From positions 1,736,001 to 1,800,000 of the forward strand of contig NZ_JACHWU010000001.1 of NCBI RefSeq assembly GCF_014191605.1: a DNA stretch of 64,000 nucleotides. Direction: 5' to 3'. Positions 18,246 to 26,833 of this stretch are shown here, piece after piece. A model generated the notes under the pieces. It was not told where the DNA came from and ran no database searches. It was given only the letters and a program-made list of their open reading frames with translations. The position numbers were made by a program, and so were the translations under genes. The stretch comes from Prauserella isguenensis. Its GTDB lineage: Bacteria > Actinomycetota > Actinomycetes > Mycobacteriales > Pseudonocardiaceae. Every line of letters begins with the position of its first letter. Position 1 is the first letter of the stretch.

Positions 18246-19285
18246 CAGGGGATCGGCGGGACGGCGGTGCCGATGTCGCCGTCGAAGTCGACCGTCGAGA
18301 ACGTGCGCAGCTTGTTCAGCCGGTGGTAGCCGTCGATCAGCCGCACGGTGCCGGATTTCGAGCGCATGACGATCGACTCCGTCGTCGCGCCGCCGGCGCG
18401 GTAGTGCACGCCGCGCAGCAGGTCGCCGTCGGTGATGCCGGTCGCGCAGAAGAACACGTTGTCGCCGCGCACGAGGTCGTCGGTGGTGAGCACCCGGTCG
18501 AGATCGTGGCCTGCGTCGATCGCCTGCTGCCGCTCGTCGTCGTCCTTCGGCCACAGCTTGCCCTGCAGCTCGCCGCCGAGGCACTTGAGCGCCGCCGCGG
18601 CGATGATGCCTTCGGGAGTGCCGCCGATGCCGAGCAACATGTCGACACCCGAGTTGGACCGGGCCGTCGCGATCGCGCCCGCGACGTCACCGTCGCTGAT
18701 GAAGCGGATGCGCGCCCCGGCCTCGCGGACCTCCTTGACCATCGTCTCGTGCCGCGGCCGGTCCAGGATGCACACCGTGACGTCGGAGACGCTGCTCTGC
18801 TTCGCCTTCGCGACACGCCGGATGTTCTCCGCGATGGGCGCGTCGATGTCGACCACACCGGCGCCCTCGGGACCGACGGCGATCTTCTCCATGTAGAACA
18901 CCGCGGACGGGTCGAACATCGCGCCCCGCTCGGCCACGGCCAGCACGGCCAGCGCGTTCGGCATGCCCTTGCTCATCAGGGTCGTGCCGTCGATCGGGTC
19001 GACGGCGACGTCGCACTGCGGCCCGTCGCCGTTGCCGACCTCCTCACCGTTGAACAGCATGGGCGCCTCGTCCTTCTCGCCCTCGCCGATCACGACCACG
19101 CCGGACATCGACACGGTCCCGATGAGCTGACGCATCGCGTCGACCGCGGCGCCGTCGCCACCGATCTTGTCGCCCTTGCCGACCCAACGGCCCGCCGCCA
19201 TCGCCGCGGCCTCGGTCACCCGGACGAGCTCCATGGCGAGGTTGCGGTCGGGCGCCTCGCCCCGTCTCGGCGTGCTGGTGGTCAT
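18245..19285 (-). CDS. glpX: Fructose-1,6-bisphosphatase class II
   Basis: A 346-residue GlpX phosphatase for gluconeogenesis: fructose 1,6-bisphosphate to fructose 6-phosphate. Metal-binding motifs [13 protein letters not shown] near residue 67 and [13 protein letters not shown] near 95 are intact, and [17 protein letters not shown] lies near 210. Actinobacteria rely on this class for growth on non-sugar carbon. The ATG has GGGAGG upstream. It is the first gene of a pair with the protease through the TGATG joint. Confidence 0.95.
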   Translation of the reverse strand: MTTSTPRRGEAPDRNLAMELVRVTEAAAMAAGRWVGKGDKIGGDGAAVDAMRQLIGTVSMSGVVVIGEGEKDEAPMLFNGEEVGNGDGPQCDVAVDPIDGTTLMSKGMPNALAVLAVAERGAMFDPSAVFYMEKIAVGPEGAGVVDIDAPIAENIRRVAKAKQSSVSDVTVCILDRPRHETMVKEVREAGARIRFISDGDVAGAIATARSNSGVDMLLGIGGTPEGIIAAAALKCLGGELQGKLWPKDDDERQQAIDAGHDLDRVLTTDDLVRGDNVFFCATGITDGDLLRGVHYRAGGATTESIVMRSKSGTVRLIDGYHRLNKLRTFSTVDFDGDIGTAVPPIP

Positions 19286-19401
19286 GCTGCCTCCCGAGGT
19301 GGGTGTCGCGTCGGTACGCGCTCGACGAAGATCGGCGCGGAAACTGCTTACAGTCTGCGCGATGCTGCGTTCATGGAGTTGTCGCGGACGTCACGGCGGT
19401 G

Positions 19402-19728
19402 TCACTCCCGCGAGCTGCCGTTCGACCCGCCCGCGGTGTCGCCCGCGTCGGCGTCGGAATCGTCCTCAACGGTAGCCAGCGCGGCTTCGATACGCTCGCG
19501 GGCGCCTGCGAGGTGCGTCTCGCACAGCCGCGCCAGCTTCTCGCCACGCTCCCACAACGCCAGCGACTGTTCGAGGGACAGGCCGCCCGCCTCGAGCTCC
19601 CGTACCACCTCGACGAGCTGGTCGCGGGCCTGCTCGTAGCCCAGGCCGGACAGGTCGTCGGGGTCGTTGTTGTCGGGGTCACTGTTGTCGGGGGCGCTGT
19701 CGGGGGTGTCGCCACCGGATTCGCTCAC
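19402..19728 (-). CDS. xseB: Exodeoxyribonuclease VII small subunit
   Basis: A 108-residue small subunit that stabilises XseA. The core helix pair [19 protein letters not shown] and [21 protein letters not shown] spans about 30-75. The N-terminus is an acidic repeat ([10 protein letters not shown]) and the C-terminus is disordered. GTG 19728 is chosen; GTG 19803, directly after the xseA stop, would add 25 residues without family support. It is the last gene of the three-gene operon. Confidence 0.9.
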   Translation of the reverse strand: MSESGGDTPDSAPDNSDPDNNDPDDLSGLGYEQARDQLVEVVRELEAGGLSLEQSLALWERGEKLARLCETHLAGARERIEAALATVEDDSDADAGDTAGGSNGSSRE

Positions 19729-19804
19729 GTCGCGGTTCGCCTCACGTCTCGGATGCGTGCCTGCCGGACACCGCGCCTCCGCCGAGACCGGGTCCGGGCG
19801 CACA

Positions 19805-21067
19805 CTATCGCGTGGTCGCCGAGATCGCGCCGTCGGTGACCCGCACTCGCAGCTCCGTGCCCTCGGACACCTCGTCGACGGACCGCAGCACCTTCAGTTC
19901 GCCGTCGGCGTCGACGTACTGCACGACGGCGTAGCCGCGTTCGAGTGTCGCCGACGGGCCGAGCGCCGTCAGCCGGGCACGCGCGGCGGCCAGGGCGCTC
20001 TGTTCGTGCGTCAGCGTGGTCATGACGGCCCTGCGGGCCCGTTCGACGTGGAGTTGGACGTCGGCCTCCCTGCGCTCGACCGGGCCGAGCGGATCGGCCA
20101 GGCAGGGACGGCTGCGCAGCTGATCGAGCTGCCTGCGCTGGCCGTCGACCCAGCCGTGCAGTGCCCGCCGCGCACGGTCGCGCAGCTGGTGCACCCGCGC
20201 GGTCTCCTCGCCGACGTCGGGCACGATCGTCTTCGCCGCGCCCGTCGGCGTCGAACAGCGCACGTCCGCCACGTTGTCCAGCAACGGCGAGTCCGGCTCG
20301 TGGCCGATGGCGCTGACGACCGGCGTGCCCGCCGCGGCCACCGCCCGGCACAGTGTCTCGTCCGAGAACGGCAGCAGATCCTCGACGCTGCCGCCGCCCC
20401 GCGCGATGACGATGACGTCGACCTCGGGGTTCGCGTCGAGGTCCGACAGGGCCTGCACGACCTGCGGTACGGCCTTCGCGCCCTGCACCGCTGTGTTGAC
20501 GACGTGGAACTTCACGGCGGGCCAGCGGTTCTGCGCGTTGGCCAGCACGTCGTGTTCCGCTGCCGAGGCGCGCCCCGTGATCAGACCGATGCCGCGTGGC
20601 AGGAAGGGCAGGGGACGTTTCCGTTCCTGCGCGAACAGGCCCTCGGCGGCGAGGAGCTTGCGGAGCCGTTCGATCCGTGCGAGCAGTTCGCCGATGCCGA
20701 CCGCGCGGATCTCGCTCGCCCGCAGGCTCAACGTGCCGCGGCCCAGCCAGAACGACGGCCGCGCGTGCACGACCACGCTCGCGCCCTCGCGCAATGGCGG
20801 GTCGATCGACCGCAGCATGCGCTGCTGGCAGGTCACCGACATCGACACGTCGGCGGCCGGATCGCGCAGCGTCAGGAACGCCGTCTGCGTGCCGGGACGT
20901 GCCGAGATCTGCGTGATCTGCCCGTCGACCCACACCGACCCGAGGCGGTGGATCCAGTCGGCGATCTTCCGCGCGACCGTGCGGACCGGCCACGGGTTGT
21001 CGGACGTCGACGGCTGCGCGCCCGCGTTCTGGGAGCCTTCCTGGGTGCCCCGTGCGTCCGTGCTCAC
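19805..21067 (-). CDS. xseA: Exodeoxyribonuclease VII large subunit
   Basis: A 420-residue catalytic subunit. The N-terminal OB domain ([24 protein letters not shown] near 45) binds single-stranded DNA; the nuclease core has [15 protein letters not shown] near 155 and [19 protein letters not shown] near 215; a coiled coil follows. The complex degrades single-stranded DNA to oligonucleotides in repair. GTG 21067 overlaps the upstream stop as GTGA. Confidence 0.95.
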   Translation of the reverse strand: MSTDARGTQEGSQNAGAQPSTSDNPWPVRTVARKIADWIHRLGSVWVDGQITQISARPGTQTAFLTLRDPAADVSMSVTCQQRMLRSIDPPLREGASVVVHARPSFWLGRGTLSLRASEIRAVGIGELLARIERLRKLLAAEGLFAQERKRPLPFLPRGIGLITGRASAAEHDVLANAQNRWPAVKFHVVNTAVQGAKAVPQVVQALSDLDANPEVDVIVIARGGGSVEDLLPFSDETLCRAVAAAGTPVVSAIGHEPDSPLLDNVADVRCSTPTGAAKTIVPDVGEETARVHQLRDRARRALHGWVDGQRRQLDQLRSRPCLADPLGPVERREADVQLHVERARRAVMTTLTHEQSALAAARARLTALGPSATLERGYAVVQYVDADGELKVLRSVDEVSEGTELRVRVTDGAISATTR

Positions 21068-21921
21068 GACGTGGTGGTCTCGCCGCTCGTGGTGTCCGCG
21101 CCGCCGTCACCGGCCGTGGTGGAGCCGTCTGCGGGGGCATTGTCGGTAGCGTCCGACTCGGCCTGCACGTTGGCGATCCGGCGGCTCAGCATGCCCGTGA
21201 ACGACGGCCGGTTCTCGTTGTCCCGTTCGTACTCGAGGAGCTGTTCCAGCTCGGCCGAGGAGAACGACCGCAGCCGGGAACGCAGCTCGGGCAGGCTGAG
21301 GGCGTCGTAGTCGCTCACGCCCGCGGGCCCCGACGACGTCGACCGTCCGGCGGGCTTCTGTCCGGTAGCCGGGTTGTCGGTAGCCGTGCCGCCGGTGGCC
21401 GCCGCGGAGTCTCCGGTGTCGTCGCGACGAGGCGTGGCCGCGGTGGCCGCATCCCGGGTGCCCGTGTCGTCGCCGGCCGGGTTCGTGCCGGCCGTGTCGG
21501 TGCCGACCGTGCCGACGGGGCCGCCCGTCGTCGACACGATGTTGGTGTCGGCGGCGTCGAACTCCCCGTCCTCGTGTTCCTCGCCCAGCGCCTGCGACTC
21601 GGCGTCCCACGGGTCGTCGAACGCGGCCGCCGACCCCGGGGTGCCGGACTCGGCCCACGCGGCCGCCGCCGCAGGGTCGTCGTCCTCGTCGAACGTCGCC
21701 CAGTTGGGCTCGTCCTCCACTCCGCGGAACGCCGCGAGCGCGTCGTCACCCTTGATCGCGAGCTCCGTGACGTGCTGCTGCACCCGCATCGAGGTCTGCA
21801 GCACCTGGCTCGCGACCGTCACCGGGAGTTCCGTCAGGTGTTTCGGCAGGTCACGAACCGTGTCGGCGGTCGAAGCGGCGAGGCCGGCCGCGACCCGCAC
21901 CGGGAACGGGAAATGCTTCAT
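21064..21921 (-). CDS. Lipid-droplet-associated-type protein (Rv1109c family)
   Basis: A 285-residue protein. Residues 1-70 are amphipathic ([42 protein letters not shown] read as short helices), the middle is a long disordered Asp/Thr/Gly-rich stretch, and a conserved C-terminal segment runs [18 protein letters not shown] then [14 protein letters not shown]. The same gene precedes xseA-xseB in mycobacteria, where relatives are annotated as lipid-droplet associated; I know no enzymatic role. Start ATG 21921 ([10 protein letters not shown]) fits the family. Its stop overlaps the xseA start. Confidence 0.8.
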   Translation of the reverse strand: MKHFPFPVRVAAGLAASTADTVRDLPKHLTELPVTVASQVLQTSMRVQQHVTELAIKGDDALAAFRGVEDEPNWATFDEDDDPAAAAAWAESGTPGSAAAFDDPWDAESQALGEEHEDGEFDAADTNIVSTTGGPVGTVGTDTAGTNPAGDDTGTRDAATAATPRRDDTGDSAAATGGTATDNPATGQKPAGRSTSSGPAGVSDYDALSLPELRSRLRSFSSAELEQLLEYERDNENRPSFTGMLSRRIANVQAESDATDNAPADGSTTAGDGGADTTSGETTTS

Positions 21922-22070
21922 GCGCCAAGACTGCCGCACCGGGCTCCGCCTGCCCAGCCCCACCCCGCTCCCGGACGGCCGACATCGCCGCGGAATGCCG
22001 GTGCACCGCGGCCGACGCCACATGCCTCGCGCGGTGACGGCCCTTTCGTGCGGTCCGTACCCTGGTACCC

Positions 22071-23060
22071 ATGAGTGCAGCCAGCCCCAGCGGTGACCAG
22101 AACGGCAAGCGTGTGCTGCTCGCGAAGCCGCGCGGGTACTGCGCCGGTGTCGACCGTGCGGTGATCACGGTCGAGAAGGCGCTCGAGATGTACGGCCCGC
22201 CCGTCTACGTTCGCAAGGAGATCGTCCACAACCGTCATGTCGTGGACACGCTGCGGGAACGGGGCGTGATCTTCGTCGACGAGACCACCGAGGTGCCCGA
22301 GGGCGCTCTCGTCGTGTTCTCGGCGCACGGGGTCTCGCCCGCGGTGCACGAAGAGGCCGAGAAGCGGAACCTGCGCACGATCGACGCGACCTGCCCGCTC
22401 GTGACGAAGGTCCACAAGGAGGTCAACCGGTTCGCCCGGGACGATTACGACATCATGCTCATCGGCCACCACGGCCATGAGGAGGTCGAAGGCACTTCCG
22501 GTGAGGCTCCCGAGCACGTCCAGCTCGTCGACACGCCGGAGGACGTCGAGCAGGTGAAGATCCGCGACCCGGAGAAGGTCGTGTGGCTCTCGCAGACGAC
22601 GCTGAGCGTCGACGAGACGATGCAGCGCGTCGACCAACTCCGCGAGCGTTTCCCCGGCATCGCCGACCCGCCGAGCGACGACATCTGTTACGCCACGTCG
22701 AACCGTCAGGTGGCGGTCAAGGCGATGGCGGCCGAGTGCGACCTCGTGCTGGTGGTCGGTTCGCGCAACTCGTCGAACTCGCAGCGGCTGGTCGAGGTCG
22801 CGCTGCAGGCGGGCGCCAGCGACGCCCACCTGATCGACTACGCCAACGAGGTCGACCCGGCCTGGCTCGACGGCGTCACGACCGTCGGCGTGACCAGCGG
22901 CGCGTCGGTGCCCGACGTGCTCGTGATGGAACTGCTCGACGACCTGGCCGAACGCGGCTGGGACGACGTGCAGGAGGTCACGACGGCCAACGAGAAGATC
23001 TCGTTCGCACTGCCCCGTGAGCTGCGCTCCGACAAGGAGACGCGCAGCAGCGTGCGCTGA
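22071..23060 (+). CDS. ispH: 4-hydroxy-3-methylbut-2-enyl diphosphate reductase
   Basis: A 329-residue IspH (LytB), the last enzyme of the MEP pathway, making IPP and DMAPP with a 4Fe-4S cluster. The three cluster cysteines are in GYCAGVDRA (C24), DATCPLVTK (about C108) and [11 protein letters not shown] (about C206); the catalytic Glu lies in the [11 protein letters not shown] stretch region and SSNSQRL binds diphosphate. ATG 22071 follows TACCCT (22058-22063) by seven bases, with GTGACG 18 bases further up, so the message is probably leaderless. Together with uppS it supplies isoprenoid precursors. Confidence 0.95.
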   Translation: MSAASPSGDQNGKRVLLAKPRGYCAGVDRAVITVEKALEMYGPPVYVRKEIVHNRHVVDTLRERGVIFVDETTEVPEGALVVFSAHGVSPAVHEEAEKRNLRTIDATCPLVTKVHKEVNRFARDDYDIMLIGHHGHEEVEGTSGEAPEHVQLVDTPEDVEQVKIRDPEKVVWLSQTTLSVDETMQRVDQLRERFPGIADPPSDDICYATSNRQVAVKAMAAECDLVLVVGSRNSSNSQRLVEVALQAGASDAHLIDYANEVDPAWLDGVTTVGVTSGASVPDVLVMELLDDLAERGWDDVQEVTTANEKISFALPRELRSDKETRSSVR

Positions 23061-23097
23061 GCCGGCGGGCCCCGCCGGACGACACCGACGATCACGC

Positions 23098-23139
23098 AGT
23101 GAGGCCGCCCTTCCCGCGATCGGGGAGGGCGGCCTCACT
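23098..23139. terminator. Bidirectional terminator ispH / DUF6542 gene
   Basis: A perfect 14-base stem (23098-23111 with 23126-23139) lies between convergent genes, preceded by a seven-base hairpin at 23062-23078. It is one of the strongest hairpins in the window. Confidence 0.85.
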
Positions 23140-23187
23140 ACGTGCGTCCGCCGCATCGGCGCACGTGGGCGGATGCGGCGGGTGGGG

Positions 23188-24267
23188 TCAGTCCTCGGCG
23201 TCCCAAGGGCGGCGGCGCTGCTGGTCGCGGCCGGGCGGCGGCTCGGCTCCGCGGGGCCGCTTGGGCCGCTGTGGAGGATCCGGACGCTCGCCGCGTGGCG
23301 GCCGCTGCGGTCGCTTGGGTCCGGGGCCAGCGTCGGGCGGAGGCGTTCTCGGGGTGCGAGGCGGGCGCCGATCTGCGGGCGGCGGAGTGCGGGATCCGCG
23401 ATCCTGATCGACGGGGCGGGGACGGCGCGGCGGCGGTGCGTCCTCCGGCCCGCGCGGGGCCCGTCCGGGCGGACCGTCGGCGGGACGGCCCCGGCGCTGC
23501 GGTTCTCCGGGCCCCGGTTCTCCGTGCCCCGGTTCTCCACGAGCCGGTTTGCCGCGTCCTGCCGGGCCGTCGGGGAGGTCCTCCGGCGGACGGGGTTTGC
23601 GCTGGCGTCCTGACGTGCCCGAGTCGCCCGCGGGGCGCCTGACTGCCGCCGCACCCGCGTCGGCATCCGCGGCCGGGACACCCGGAGTCTTGTCCTTCGG
23701 GCTCTTCGCAGGCCGCTTCTCCTTCGGAGGTGCGGGCCGATCCCCGGCGCCGTCCTCGTCCCGGCTGCGCGTGCGTTTGGAGGTGTCCCTGACGGGCCTG
23801 TCGGGGTCGCGCTCCCGGTAGATACGGAACACGCCGAGGGCGACCGTCAGACCGGTCGCGATCGCCATCACCGGGAAGTTGTTGATCAACGGCGTGCTGA
23901 TGGCCAGCACGTCGGCCAGCATGTCGTTGCTTTCCGGTAGCGACGACCCGGTGAGCACGACCAGGGGCACGGCGACGGCCATGACCAGCGGTGGCTGGAC
24001 CATCGGCCCGAACAGGTTGCGCCTGCGCACCGCCGCGACGGCGGCGAGCGCGCCCGCGACGTAGATCAACTGGAACGGCAGGCCGAGTCCGTCGGTCACC
24101 TGCGTGCTCAGTACCGCACCCGCGATCGCCGTGACCAGGGCGAGCAGGACCGCTCCCCACCAGGGCAGACCGCGCCGGGCACCGAGCACGAGACGTTCGT
24201 CCCAGTGGACGGGCTCGTCCTCGTTCGCGGCGTCAGGATCGCTGCGGCGATCTCGTGTGGCGGTCAC
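23188..24267 (-). CDS. DUF6542-type membrane protein with long Pro/Arg tail
   Basis: A 359-residue protein. Residues about 30-160 carry four membrane helices (WWGAVLLALVTAIAGAVL, FQLIYVAGALAAVAAV, MAVAVPLVVLTG, NFPVMAIATGLTVALGVF) typical of the actinobacterial Rv1111c family. The remaining 190 residues are a disordered, strongly basic Pro-Arg-Gly tail in the cytosol, possibly for binding nucleic acid or envelope partners. GTG 24267 is preceded by TACGGT (24281-24276) at eight bases, another leaderless-type start. Function unknown. Confidence 0.8.
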   Translation of the reverse strand: MTATRDRRSDPDAANEDEPVHWDERLVLGARRGLPWWGAVLLALVTAIAGAVLSTQVTDGLGLPFQLIYVAGALAAVAAVRRRNLFGPMVQPPLVMAVAVPLVVLTGSSLPESNDMLADVLAISTPLINNFPVMAIATGLTVALGVFRIYRERDPDRPVRDTSKRTRSRDEDGAGDRPAPPKEKRPAKSPKDKTPGVPAADADAGAAAVRRPAGDSGTSGRQRKPRPPEDLPDGPAGRGKPARGEPGHGEPGPGEPQRRGRPADGPPGRAPRGPEDAPPPRRPRPVDQDRGSRTPPPADRRPPRTPRTPPPDAGPGPKRPQRPPRGERPDPPQRPKRPRGAEPPPGRDQQRRRPWDAED

Positions 24268-24482
24268 AGGGCAACACCGTAGCCGGTAGATCGGCCACGA
24301 TCGCCAAGGATCCTCGACGTTCGTCGCACCGGGTGGTCGAACGTGCCTCTGCTCCGTGACATCCGGCACAACCGTGACCTTTCGTGTGAAGGCCGGATGA
24401 GCCCGGGCGCCGGGACTCGGGTGATTCGTCGGGTTGCCGGTTCGGTCACAGTGCCGCGGGCAGGAAACCCGACGTGCGGTCC
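24268..24482. other. Gap with no gene seen
   Basis: About 215 bases between two minus-strand genes. Apart from the TACGGT box of the DUF6542 gene I see no feature and no coding pattern. Confidence 0.5.
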
Positions 24483-25400
24483 TCAGTTCGCGGAAGCCTC
24501 GTCGCTCTTCCGGATCGCGGGCACGGGCGCCGGGCTGGCCGCGGCCTCCGTCAGCGGCGCGACCGTGCCGCGGAAGTTCTCCAGCGCCTCCAACTCCCGC
24601 TTACGGGCGGACAGGAACCGCTGCAGGTGCGTGCTGGACAGGTTCACGGCGTCCACGGCGCCCGCGGCCGCGCGGTGGGCCGACGCAGCGGAGGCCCGTA
24701 CCTGTTCGACGTCGTCCAGCAGGGTGCGTTCGGTCGCGGCGAACATGGCCGCCGAGGCGATGACGGCGAAGCCCGTCGGGCCGCACAGGAACACGCGCCG
24801 GTCGAGCATCCACCGCAGCAGCTCGGGGTCGGTGTCGAGCGCGGCGACGACCGCGGCGTCCGAAGGCACGAACATGACCGTGCCGTAGATCGCGTCGGCC
24901 CAGCGCTGGTAGCCCTTTCCCGCCAACTCGGTCGCGCGGGAGCGCAGGTTCCGCACGTGGACGCGCAGGGCGTCGAGGCGTTCGTCGGGATCGTCGGTCT
25001 CGACCGCTTCGGCCCAGATCGCCAGACTCGCCTTGGCGTCGACCGGCACGGTGCGGTCGCCACCGACACGCAGGACCATGTCCGGTTTCGCCGCGCCACC
25101 GCCTGCGAGGTCGGTCTGCAGCGTGTAGTGCAGGCCTTCGCGCAGGCCGAGTGCGCGGGCGGTCTCGACCAGTACGTGTTCGCCGAGCTCGCCCCTGCCG
25201 CTGATCGAGGCGAACGCCACCTCGTACCGCCGGAGCGCCGCCTGCTGCTGGTCGAGCTTCACTCGTTCCGCCTCGACCTGCCTGGCGGCGTCGTCGGCAC
25301 GGCGCATGCCGTCCTGGTAGAGCCGCCACAGCAGGACGACCGCGCCTGCGAGCAGTACCGCGGCCACCGTCGCGACCGCGGCGAACACCGTCGAAGCCAC
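24483..25400 (-). CDS. rmuC: DNA recombination protein RmuC homologue
   Basis: A 305-residue RmuC-family protein: one N-terminal membrane helix (residues 3-25), a short coiled coil to about 65, then the PD-(D/E)XK-like core with KPDMVLRVGG, VPVDAKASLAIW near 118 and VMFVPSDAAVVAAL near 170. E. coli RmuC limits recombination at inverted repeats and short homologies, probably as a nuclease. GTG 25400 has GAGGAG eight bases upstream. It is somewhat shorter than E. coli RmuC in the coiled coil. It is divergent from sbcD, so two structure-specific nuclease systems share a control region. Confidence 0.9.
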   Translation of the reverse strand: MASTVFAAVATVAAVLLAGAVVLLWRLYQDGMRRADDAARQVEAERVKLDQQQAALRRYEVAFASISGRGELGEHVLVETARALGLREGLHYTLQTDLAGGGAAKPDMVLRVGGDRTVPVDAKASLAIWAEAVETDDPDERLDALRVHVRNLRSRATELAGKGYQRWADAIYGTVMFVPSDAAVVAALDTDPELLRWMLDRRVFLCGPTGFAVIASAAMFAATERTLLDDVEQVRASAASAHRAAAGAVDAVNLSSTHLQRFLSARKRELEALENFRGTVAPLTEAAASPAPVPAIRKSDEASAN

Positions 25401-25451
25401 AGGGCACGCTCCTCGTTCGTCGTCCGGCTTGCCGGCCGGTCCGGCCCGGGG

Positions 25452-25492
25452 GTCCGGCACGTCCGCACCTCCGCATGTCCGCACATCCGCCG
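25452..25492. repeat. Eight-base tandem repeat upstream of rmuC
   Basis: Five near-copies of an octamer GTCCGCAC (GTCCGGCAC, GTCCGCAC, CTCCGCAT, GTCCGCAC, ATCCGCCG) follow each other in the 5' flank of rmuC. This could be a protein binding array or slippage debris. Confidence 0.55.
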
Positions 25493-25547
25493 GGGGTCAC
25501 GTCTCGGCGGTCACGGTCCGGGTGTCGTGCCGCATCATGGCGCACAC

Positions 25548-25639
25548 CCCCGACAGAAAACGGCCGGCGGGAGCCTGCAGCGTAAAGGGAACACACGTTC
25601 TAGTGACACGCCGGGTGGGCGTGCGGGGTTCTGTCGGGG
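25548..25639. repeat. 11-bp inverted repeat flanking the sbcD promoter region
   Basis: CCCCGACAGAA (25548-25558) and its exact reverse complement (25629-25639) are 70 bases apart and bracket the LexA-like box. It could be a paired operator or a cruciform-forming element. Confidence 0.7.
25589..25600. promoter_or_regulatory. LexA (SOS) box candidate
   Basis: GAACacacGTTC matches the core of the actinobacterial SOS box (TCGAAC-N4-GTTCGA); the outer two bases on each side differ (GG and TA). It is 61 bases before the sbcD start and upstream of its -10 box. Confidence 0.55.
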
Positions 25640-25660
25640 CCGGCACCTAGCGTTGATCGC

Positions 25661-26833
25661 GTGCGAATGCTCCATACCTCCGACTGGCACGTGGGCCGGA
25701 CCTTCCACGGTGCGGACCTGCTCACCGAGCAGGCGGCCGCTCTCGACCACCTCGCGGGGCTGGTTCGTGACGAGGCGGTCGACGTGGTTCTGGTCGCGGG
25801 CGACATCTACGACCGTGCGGTGCCGTCCGCAGAGGCGGTGCGCGTCGCGACGACGGGTATGCGGCGGATCCGGGAGGCCGGCGCGGAGCTCGTGCTGACG
25901 TCGGGCAACCACGACTCCGCCGCCCGGCTCGGCGCGTTCGCCGAGTTCGCCGCGGCAGGCGGGTTGCACCTTCGCACGACCGTGGCCGGCATCGCCGAGC
26001 CGATCGTGTTCGACGGCGGCGAAGCGTCCGGCGCTCCCGTGGCGGTGTACGGAATCCCGTACCTGGAGCCGGAGACCGCGCGGCACGCGCTCGGCATCGA
26101 CGACAGGGGCCACACCGCGGTACTGACGGAGGCGATGCGCCGCGTGCGGGAGGACCTCGTGGCCAGGGCGGAGGGGACGCGCTCGATCGTGCTCGCGCAC
26201 GCGTTCGTCACCGGCGCTGCGGCGTGCGACTCCGAGCGGACGATCGCCGTCGGCGGTGTCGAGCAGGTTCCCGGGTCGGTGTTCGACGGCGTGGACTACG
26301 TGGCGCTGGGACACCTGCACGGACCGCAGGTGCTGGACGAGCACGTCCGCTACTCGGGCAGCCCGCTCGCGTACTCCTTCTCCGAGATGTCGCAACGGAA
26401 ATCGGTCTTCCTGTTCGACGTGGACGAACGCGGCGTCGGGGAGGTGCGACGCCGTGAACTGCCGGTGCCGCGGCCGTTGGCGACGATGCGCGGCGAACTC
26501 GAGGAACTGCTCGCGGCGCCCGAGCACGCGCCGCACGTCGACAGTTTCGTGTCGGCGACGTTGACCGATCGGGTCCGGCCCGTCGACGCGATGCGCAGGC
26601 TCAGGGAGCGATTCCCGTACGCGGTGCACCTGGACTGGGAGCCGGAGGGCGCGGAGACGACCGTGCTGCGGTACGCGGAGGCGGTGCGCGGCCGGTCGGA
26701 CACCGAGATCGCGCGGGGTTTCCTCGAGGACTGCCGGAACGCACCGCCGAACGACCGGGAGGAGACGTTGCTCGTGGCGGCCCTGGAGGCGGCGGGCAAA
26801 CACGACCCGGGCCAGGACGGTGAGCAGCGATGA
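25661..26833 (+). CDS. sbcD: Exonuclease SbcCD, nuclease subunit SbcD
   Basis: A 390-residue Mre11-type phosphoesterase. The metal site motifs are LHTSDWHVGRTF (residues 4-15), VLVAGDIYDRAVPS near 48, TSGNHDSAARL near 83, and ALGHLHGPQ near 213. With SbcC it opens hairpins and processes DNA ends. TAGCGT (25648-25653) lies seven bases before GTG 25661 and no ribosome binding site is seen, so it is probably leaderless; ATG 25667 is the alternative. The stop overlaps the sbcC start as ATGA. Confidence 0.95.
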   Translation: MRMLHTSDWHVGRTFHGADLLTEQAAALDHLAGLVRDEAVDVVLVAGDIYDRAVPSAEAVRVATTGMRRIREAGAELVLTSGNHDSAARLGAFAEFAAAGGLHLRTTVAGIAEPIVFDGGEASGAPVAVYGIPYLEPETARHALGIDDRGHTAVLTEAMRRVREDLVARAEGTRSIVLAHAFVTGAAACDSERTIAVGGVEQVPGSVFDGVDYVALGHLHGPQVLDEHVRYSGSPLAYSFSEMSQRKSVFLFDVDERGVGEVRRRELPVPRPLATMRGELEELLAAPEHAPHVDSFVSATLTDRVRPVDAMRRLRERFPYAVHLDWEPEGAETTVLRYAEAVRGRSDTEIARGFLEDCRNAPPNDREETLLVAALEAAGKHDPGQDGEQR

